DNA of 5,831 bases from NCBI GenBank assembly GCA_934643535.1, contig CAKUCE010000195.1:1-5831 (forward strand), given 5' to 3'. This DNA comes from an uncultured Clostridia bacterium. GTDB taxonomy: Bacteria; Bacillota; Clostridia; Christensenellales; Aristaeellaceae. This document shows, one piece after another, positions 1-3,403 of this stretch. The notes under the pieces were generated by a model, which did no database searches, had not been told where the DNA came from, and was given only the letters and a program-made list of their open reading frames with translations. Made by a program: the position numbers and the translations under genes. Numbering within the stretch: position 1 is the first letter of the stretch; each line of letters starts with the position of its first letter.

Positions 1-351
1 GTGGTGGACAGTCTGGAAGAAGCCATCCGGCACATCAACCGTTACGGCTCCCATCACACGGACGCCATCGTCAGCACGGATAAAAACCATGTGGAGCGTT
101 TCATGACGGAAGTAGACAGCGCCGATGTTTTCGCCAACTGCTCTACCCGTTTTGCGGACGGATACCTGTTCGGCCTAGGCGCGGAAGTGGGCATCTCCAC
201 CGGCAAGCTCCATGCCCGGGGCCCCATGGGCATGGAAGGGCTTTGCACGTATAAGTACCGTCTTTACGGCAATGGACAGATTCTCCGGGAACTGAACGAG
301 GGAAAAATTCATCTGACCCATCGTCCGATTCCCGAAGAACTTCCGCACTGA
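1..351 (+). CDS. proA: Glutamate-5-semialdehyde dehydrogenase (gamma-glutamyl phosphate reductase), C-terminal part
   Basis: This is the C-terminal 116 residues of ProA, which reduces gamma-glutamyl phosphate to glutamate-5-semialdehyde with NADPH in cytoplasmic proline synthesis. The first visible codons (GTG GTG) are internal, not a start. The family is usually about 415 residues long, so roughly 300 residues, including the catalytic Cys, lie outside the window. Visible family motifs are EEAIRHINRYGSHHTDAI (residues 6-23), VDSADVFANCSTRFADG (38-54, usually NAST where this has NCST) and GAEVGISTGKLHARGPMG (60-77). After the usual end near NGQ there is a tail of about 23 residues, mildly charged, of no recognised function. 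The gene ends 3 bases before the stop of convergent bioY, leaving no room for a separate terminator. Identification is firm. proB, its usual partner, would be expected upstream but cannot be seen. Confidence 0.96.
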   Translation: MVDSLEEAIRHINRYGSHHTDAIVSTDKNHVERFMTEVDSADVFANCSTRFADGYLFGLGAEVGISTGKLHARGPMGMEGLCTYKYRLYGNGQILRELNEGKIHLTHRPIPEELPH

Positions 352-354
352 TCG

Positions 355-921
355 TTAATTCAGCCGGAGGGCGAGCCGGAGACGGCGGCCCAGCAGACCG
401 GCCAGAAAGGCTTTGACCAGATCAAGCGGAAGGAAGACCAGAAAATAGCTGCTCATCAGCACGGAAAAAGGAACCGGAGTGGAAAGAAAAACACCCTTCA
501 GCAGCGCAACATAGGGAAGCGCTACCGCATAGATCACCACAATGCCCAGCAGAGCCGCCAAAAAATCCCGGCTCTGCTTTTTTTTCATTTTCTGCCGGAA
601 GAAGGCTTCGGCGGGCGCGGCTGCAATAAAGCCCAGCAGGTATCCAAAAGAGGGCGTGGAAAGGACGCCGGGGCCGCAGATGCTGGAAAATACCGGAACG
701 CCGGCCAGACCCATGCCCACGTACAAAAGGAGCGTATACAGGCAATAGCGCGGCGGAAGCAGCTGGCCGCACAGCAGCACAAAGAAGACCTGCGTGGTAA
801 ACAGCACGTCTGTCCCGGGAATGGGGAAACGGATCCACAGGGTTGAAACGATAATCAGGGCGCACATGAGAGCGGAATAGCACAGAAGCCGTGCCGAATG
901 CCGGGGCGTTTTGGTTGCCAT
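355..921 (-). CDS. bioY: Biotin transporter substrate-binding subunit BioY (ECF S component)
   Basis: This 188-residue integral membrane protein belongs to the BioY family, the biotin-capturing S component of ECF transporters. Hydrophobic segments lie at about 13-31, 37-55, 62-80, 88-105, 121-142 and 155-178, matching the six-helix S-component fold. The signature region runs from PIPGTDVLFTTQVFFVLLCG (33-52) through GMGLAGVPVFSSICGPG (69-85) to STPSFGYLLGFI (88-99). It corresponds to the family pattern of a G.xGxPVF stretch followed by PxxGYLxGF. The C-terminal LPLDLVKAFLAG (164-175) is also typical. The start is ATG at 921: an in-frame TGA lies 9 bases upstream, so no longer start is possible. 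AGGAAGG sits 13 bases before it, a slightly long spacing. No EcfA/EcfT genes adjoin, so it may share a housekeeping ECF module. It implies biotin uptake; a promoter at 971-999 faces it. Confidence 0.93.
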   Translation of the reverse strand: MATKTPRHSARLLCYSALMCALIIVSTLWIRFPIPGTDVLFTTQVFFVLLCGQLLPPRYCLYTLLLYVGMGLAGVPVFSSICGPGVLSTPSFGYLLGFIAAAPAEAFFRQKMKKKQSRDFLAALLGIVVIYAVALPYVALLKGVFLSTPVPFSVLMSSYFLVFLPLDLVKAFLAGLLGRRLRLALRLN

Positions 922-956
922 AGGGGGTCATCATCCTTCCTGCGTGAGTTTGAAGG

Positions 957-970
957 GAAAACCGCTTTTC
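957..970. repeat. Short inverted repeat at predicted bioY transcription start
   Basis: GAAAACCGCTTTTC is a perfect 5-bp inverted repeat (GAAAA/TTTTC) around CCGC. It lies just downstream of the predicted bioY -10 box, overlapping the expected transcription start. That position suits a repressor operator or a small 5' hairpin. It does not match the TTGTNAAC-type BirA operator I would expect for a biotin gene, so the regulator, if any, is unknown. Confidence 0.3.
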
Positions 971-999
971 ATTTTGCAGCCCCGGGAAGCGGCTGTCAA
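971..999 (-). promoter_or_regulatory. Sigma-A type promoter for bioY
   Basis: Read on the minus strand, a perfect TTGACA (-35, complement of 994-999) is followed after exactly 17 bases by CAAAAT (-10, complement of 971-976, 4 of 6 consensus bases). This predicts a transcript starting near 964 and a 5' leader of about 40 bases before the bioY ATG. The exact -35 and ideal spacing make this the best conventional promoter in the window. Confidence 0.65.
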
Positions 1000-1002
1000 G
1001 CG

Positions 1003-1030
1003 TCTAATCTGGTCGTGCGGCGCATAGGAT
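1003..1030 (+). promoter_or_regulatory. Possible sigma-E-like promoter for yabP
   Basis: CATAGGAT (1023-1030) matches 6 of 8 positions of the sigma-E -10 pattern CATACAAT. A weak -35-like TCTAATC (1003-1009) lies 13 bases upstream. The predicted start near 1037 would be just upstream of the ribosome binding site at 1051-1059, so geometry is good. The reason to look is that yabP is a mother-cell sporulation gene in Bacillus subtilis. The -35 match is poor, so this is tentative. Confidence 0.3.
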
Positions 1031-1065
1031 TCGACACAGTGACTCAGGCAGAGGGAGGGATCGTT

Positions 1066-1377
1066 ATGGCTGCGGCTGTTTCGGGACAGGATTCGGGCAA
1101 TGCCGCCGTTCGTCAAAGCAACCATTCCGTGCAGATGGACCGGCGCAGGCACACTGTCATTACGGGAGTTTCGGATGTATGCAGTTTTCAGGAAAACGAG
1201 GCCGTACTGAAGGTCGATACCGGTTTGATGATACTGACCGGCGAAGGACTCCATATGGCGAAATTGCTTCTGGAAGATGGCAGGCTTCAAATCGAGGGCA
1301 GAGTGGACAGCCTGATCTACGAGCAGCCGCGAAAGAGTTTTCGTTTTTCCCAATGGCTGAAACGCGGCAAAAAATAA
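1066..1377 (+). CDS. yabP: Sporulation protein YabP
   Basis: This is a 103-residue soluble protein of the YabP/YqfC family, small sporulation proteins needed for normal spore formation and made in the mother cell in B. subtilis. The family domain covers about residues 24-87: basic entry DRRRHTVITGVSDVCSF (25-41), then alternating beta-strand-like segments ending in LHMAKLLLEDGRLQIEGRVD (62-81) and SLIY (82-85). The G.LH..KL.LE.G...IEG..DSL.Y pattern is the hallmark. The reading frame is open upstream to 898, but ATG 1066 is chosen because GAGGGAGGGA (1051-1060) lies 5-7 bases ahead and the protein then has the usual length of about 100 residues. The next gene, yabQ, starts 10 bases after the stop, as in the conserved yabP-yabQ-divIC order. 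The usual upstream gene, an S4-domain protein (YabO), is replaced by divergent bioY. YqfC is the alternative family member, but the yabQ/divIC context favours YabP. Confidence 0.9.
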   Translation: MAAAVSGQDSGNAAVRQSNHSVQMDRRRHTVITGVSDVCSFQENEAVLKVDTGLMILTGEGLHMAKLLLEDGRLQIEGRVDSLIYEQPRKSFRFSQWLKRGKK

Positions 1378-1387
1378 GAGGAAAAAT

Positions 1388-1723
1388 ATGAAGCTGTTTT
1401 TCGAAACCGCCGTTCAGGCCCGGGCATTCCTGACCGCCGTTCCGTTGGGACTTGCGCTCGGACTGCTTCTGGGGCTGGAAAGACGGCTGCCGGGCGGAAG
1501 AGCGCTATGGGACGTTCTTCTGGTGCTGCTATGCGCAGTCGGGATCGGCCTGCTGCTGTTCTGGACAGGAGAAAGCGGACTGCGGGCGTATCACCTGCTG
1601 GCAGTGGGCACAGGGCTGCTTTTATACCGCTGCGGCGTTGGACGGGCACTGCAAAAGCTCGAAGGCATATTCCGGCCGAAAGAAAAAAAGACGCCGCCGC
1701 CGGAGGAAAATCAGAAAATGTAA
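1388..1723 (+). CDS. yabQ: Spore cortex biosynthesis protein YabQ
   Basis: This 111-residue membrane protein sits directly after yabP. In B. subtilis YabQ is a mother-cell protein of the outer forespore membrane required for spore cortex formation. Three hydrophobic segments are visible: about 13-31, 40-59 and 68-82. Family-like features are an early G-rich helix (GLALGLLLGLERRL, 21-34), an Asp near the start of the second helix (D42), GLRAY (64-68), and a third helix ending GLLLYRCG (76-83). The tail is short and polar with a PPP run (103-105) and ends in a basic/acidic mix. The protein is close to the minimal core of the family and much shorter than the B. subtilis protein. AGAGGA (1377-1382) lies 5 bases before ATG, overlapping the yabP stop region, so the two are surely co-transcribed. 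Sequence similarity alone is modest; the call rests strongly on gene order. Confidence 0.82.
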   Translation: MKLFFETAVQARAFLTAVPLGLALGLLLGLERRLPGGRALWDVLLVLLCAVGIGLLLFWTGESGLRAYHLLAVGTGLLLYRCGVGRALQKLEGIFRPKEKKTPPPEENQKM

Positions 1724-1748
1724 ATTTTTTTCATCCAGGCAGAAGGAA

Positions 1749-1777
1749 TTATGCTTTCACAGAGCGAATGATAAAAT
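1749..1777 (+). promoter_or_regulatory. Possible extended -10 promoter for divIC
   Basis: TGATAAAAT (1769-1777) is an extended -10 element (TGnTAAAAT, 5 of 6 bases in the hexamer). A poor -35 candidate TTATGC (1749-1754) lies 17 bases upstream. It would let divIC, needed for vegetative division, be expressed independently of the sporulation genes yabP-yabQ. The weak -35 keeps confidence low. Confidence 0.4.
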
Positions 1778-1800
1778 GAAATAAAGGGAGGTCTGTCCCT

Positions 1801-2139
1801 TTGTTGGAAAGAAGGAATGTGGCCATGCGCAAAACCGTCAATATCTGGGTTCTGATCGGACTCCTTTTTTGCGTACTGGTCGCTTTTTTTTGCATGAGCA
1901 CTTCGCTCTCCCGGGCCATCGGCGAACTGGACGACGCCTATGGACAGAGCAAGGCGCGGCTGGCGGAGCTGCAGAACGATCAGGCTGCGCTGAAAGATAC
2001 GCTGGCCAGCGTTGGCAGCGACGCTTACATCGAAAGTCAGGCGCGCACCGTTTATGGCTATATGATGCCGGACGAGATCCGTCTGGTGATTTCCAATCCC
2101 GAAACCCTGTATGGAGAAGAGGGGGTGCCTTCCCGCTGA
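1801..2139 (+). CDS. divIC: Cell division protein DivIC/FtsB family (septum formation initiator)
   Basis: This is a bitopic membrane protein of the FtsB/DivIC family, which joins FtsL and DivIB/FtsQ in the divisome to activate septal peptidoglycan synthesis. A short basic N-terminus precedes one transmembrane helix (about 15-36) and an extracellular coiled coil (about 37-70, rich in E, L, A, Q). The conserved C-terminal block YIESQARTVYGYMMPDEIRLVI (77-98) follows, matching the family's E-x-x-A-R ... Y-x-x-P-x-E pattern. Length (112 residues) is normal. Start choice is ambiguous: TTG 1801 has a strong AGGGAGGT (1785-1792) 8 bases upstream and is used here. ATG 1825 has AGAAGGA (1810-1816) 8 bases upstream and would give 104 residues. 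The yabP-yabQ-divIC order is conserved in spore formers. A terminator follows at 2161-2186. Confidence 0.92.
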   Translation: MLERRNVAMRKTVNIWVLIGLLFCVLVAFFCMSTSLSRAIGELDDAYGQSKARLAELQNDQAALKDTLASVGSDAYIESQARTVYGYMMPDEIRLVISNPETLYGEEGVPSR

Positions 2140-2160
2140 AAAAGCGGAAAAGCGCCCTTC

Positions 2161-2186
2161 AGCCCCATGCGGGGTTTTCTTTTTTC
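2161..2186 (+). terminator. Intrinsic terminator after divIC
   Basis: AGCCCC (2161-2166) pairs with GGGGTT (2171-2176) around the four-base loop ATGC: four G-C pairs plus G-U and A-U. A T-rich run (TTTTCTTTTTT, 2175-2185) follows. A second small hairpin, CCGCT/AGCGG (2133-2147), overlaps the divIC stop but has no T-run. This likely ends the yabP-yabQ-divIC transcript, at least in part. Confidence 0.72.
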
Positions 2187-2204
2187 CTTCCAGACTCAAA
2201 CACA

Positions 2205-2216
2205 AGGAACGTTCCT
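2205..2216. repeat. Perfect 12-bp palindrome upstream of the Ppx gene
   Basis: AGGAACGTTCCT is a perfect dyad 32 bases before the probable start of the phosphatase gene and 19 bases past the divIC terminator. Its position suits an operator for a dimeric regulator. I recognise no known consensus and see no convincing -35/-10 pair near it. Confidence 0.35.
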
Positions 2217-2233
2217 GAATTTCTGATATGCAA

Positions 2234-2241
2234 ATGAGGTG
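2234..2241 (+). promoter_or_regulatory. Ribosome binding site that selects the TTG start at 2248
   Basis: ATGAGGTG resembles the anti-16S complement AGGAGGTG and lies 6 bases before TTG 2248. The upstream in-frame GTG at 2239 overlaps this element and has no Shine-Dalgarno of its own. This argues for TTG 2248 as the true start of the downstream gene. Confidence 0.7.
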
Positions 2242-2247
2242 TTTCCA

Positions 2248-3141
2248 TTGCGAACAGCTGCCATTGGAATCGGATCCAATTCCCTTCGGATGCTGCTGGC
2301 GGAGATCAGCGGCGGCGAGCTTCACCGGCTCAAGCGTTACCGGGAGGGAATGAGAACCTTTGCCGCGCTGGATGAAAACGGCAATATCGTTCCTGAAATG
2401 ATTGCCCTGGCCTGTGAGAAGGTGGGGCAGTTTGTACAGGAGGCCCGGCAGGCCGGAGCGGAGACGGTGCATATTTTTGCTACCAGCGCCATTCGGGACG
2501 CCCAAAATCAGGCGGACTTCATCGAAGAGCTGGAACGATCGGTGAAGCTGCCGGTGGAGGTATGTCCGGGAGAGCTGGAGGCCCGCCTTTCCTATATCGG
2601 CGCTACGGGCAAAGGCCCGTCGGGACTGATCGACATCGGCGGCGGCTCCACGGAGATCGCCGTAGGAAAGGGAATGAATGTCCGGGAGGCCGTGAGCCTG
2701 CAGCTGGGAGCTGTGAGGCTGTTTCGCTGCCAGCCCATCACAGACGCTGCGACGGCGGAAAAGGCGCTGGAAGCAGCGAAGGCCATTGTCCGGCCTGTGG
2801 CGGCGCGTTTTCAGACACGGGAAGCCCTGCAATGGGTGGGCGTCGGCGGAACCTTTACGCTGGCGGCGGCACTGGCACAGCGAATTCCGTGGAATGAAAA
2901 AGAAAAAATCCATCAGTATTCTCTTTCACGGCCCAAAGTGCAGGACATTCTGGCTTTTCTGGCTCCCATGCCCGTAGAAGAACGGCTGCTTTTGCCGTCC
3001 ATGCAGCCCAACCGCGCCGATATTGCCGCCCATGGAATGGCTATTCTGCTGGCCTGCATGGATGAGCTGGCGATCGAGAACATCACGGTCAGCGAGTACG
3101 GCAATCTGGAAGGCTACCTCAAGGTGAAGTATCTGGGTTAG
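2248..3141 (+). CDS. Ppx/GppA-family phosphatase (exopolyphosphatase-like)
   Basis: This 297-residue cytoplasmic protein of the ASKHA-fold Ppx/GppA family hydrolyses terminal phosphates of polyphosphate or of pppGpp-like nucleotides. Length matches the short two-domain Ppx proteins that lack the extra C-terminal domains of E. coli Ppx. Motifs, numbered from TTG 2248: IGIGSNSLRML (6-16), ATSAIRDA (78-85), PGELEARL (107-114) whose E111 occupies the place of the probable catalytic Glu of the SGxEEARL motif, LIDIGGGSTEI (127-137), VGVGGTFTLAA (197-207), RADIAAHG (256-263) and SEYGNLEG (282-289). The first phosphate motif normally reads DIGSNS; here the Asp is Gly (G7). TTG 2248 is chosen over GTG 2239 because only TTG is properly spaced from ATGAGGTG. 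The gene follows divIC, a common clostridial arrangement, though the S1-domain gene often found between is absent. Which substrate is used cannot be told from sequence. Confidence 0.9.
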   Translation: MRTAAIGIGSNSLRMLLAEISGGELHRLKRYREGMRTFAALDENGNIVPEMIALACEKVGQFVQEARQAGAETVHIFATSAIRDAQNQADFIEELERSVKLPVEVCPGELEARLSYIGATGKGPSGLIDIGGGSTEIAVGKGMNVREAVSLQLGAVRLFRCQPITDAATAEKALEAAKAIVRPVAARFQTREALQWVGVGGTFTLAAALAQRIPWNEKEKIHQYSLSRPKVQDILAFLAPMPVEERLLLPSMQPNRADIAAHGMAILLACMDELAIENITVSEYGNLEGYLKVKYLG

Positions 3142-3168
3142 GCCGTACAGGCGAGAAAATTGGAAAAA

Positions 3169-3186
3169 CTGCCGTTTCTGCCATTT
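3169..3186. repeat. Short tandem direct repeat (CTGCC[G/A]TTT x2)
   Basis: CTGCCGTTT (3169-3177) is followed at once by CTGCCATTT (3178-3186), one mismatch in nine. A second near repeat, GGTTTTT at 3195-3201 and 3205-3211, follows with a 10-base period. Both lie between the Ppx gene and the EF-G2 promoter. Function is unknown; chance is possible. Confidence 0.3.
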
Positions 3187-3222
3187 CTTTGACGGGTTTT
3201 TACAGGTTTTTGGAATTAGGTC

Positions 3223-3251
3223 TTTTCTTTTTGACTTATATCTGTTACAAT
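3223..3251 (+). promoter_or_regulatory. Extended -10 promoter for the EF-G2 gene
   Basis: TGTTACAAT (3243-3251) is an extended -10 element whose hexamer TACAAT matches 5 of 6 consensus bases. The matching -35 place, 17 bases upstream, is only T-rich (TTTCTT, 3223-3228). A TTGACT at 3231-3236 is too close (9 bases) to serve this -10. The predicted start near 3258 gives a leader of about 145 bases. It explains independent, probably strong, expression of the downstream gene. Confidence 0.5.
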
Positions 3252-3281
3252 CAGTACCGAGTATATAGCGATGAAAGAAAA

Positions 3282-3322
3282 CCGCAGTCCGCATCTGCGG
3301 AATCGGACGTTCGGAATCCGAT
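3282..3322 (+). other. Overlapping hairpins in the EF-G2 leader
   Basis: Within the predicted 5' leader CCGCAG (3282-3287) pairs with CTGCGG (3295-3300), and ATCGGA (3302-3307) pairs with TCCGAT (3317-3322). An alternative pairing, GTCCG (3287-3291) with CGGAC (3304-3308), would break both. The mutually exclusive arrangement could be a control element, but no T-run follows and I recognise no known riboswitch. Apart from this, the promoter and the repeats, I see nothing firm in 3142-3403. Confidence 0.35.
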
Positions 3323-3403
3323 CGATGCTTCCCTGTTTTCTGAAAAGAAAAAGAGCAAAGGAAGCAGCGGCTCAAAATTATTTTATACTAAGGGGGATCC
3401 ATA

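Noticed and set aside
422..934. 170-codon minus-strand frame overlapping bioY, starting at ATGATG beside AGGAAGG
   Set aside because: The ribosome binding site would touch the start codon with no spacing, and the translation lacks membrane segments or family motifs. The BioY frame has both.
898..1065. Longer N-terminal extension of yabP to 898
   Set aside because: It would overlap the bioY start and promoter, has no ribosome binding site, and would make the protein about 50 percent longer than the family. ATG 1066 has a strong site.
1716..1731. T-run after yabQ as a terminator
   Set aside because: The seven-T run is preceded only by a weak all-A/T pairing (AAAAT with ATTTT), not a stable stem, so read-through into divIC is likely.
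2239..2247. GTG 2239 as start of the Ppx gene
   Set aside because: It overlaps the ATGAGGTG element and has no Shine-Dalgarno upstream; TTG 2248 is properly spaced.
1711..2913. 400-codon open frame on the minus strand across divIC and the Ppx gene
   Set aside because: It is in codon register opposite both real genes and crosses the divIC terminator. The plus-strand genes have clear family motifs; this one has none.
3155..3201. Imperfect hairpin and T-runs after the Ppx gene as a terminator
   Set aside because: Pairing is broken by bulges (four bp, then three bp, then A/T pairs) and the T-run is not directly attached. Too weak to call.
3231..3251. TTGACT with TACAAT as a -35/-10 pair
   Set aside because: The spacer is only 9 bases, too short for sigma-A. 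The -10 was kept as an extended -10 element instead.
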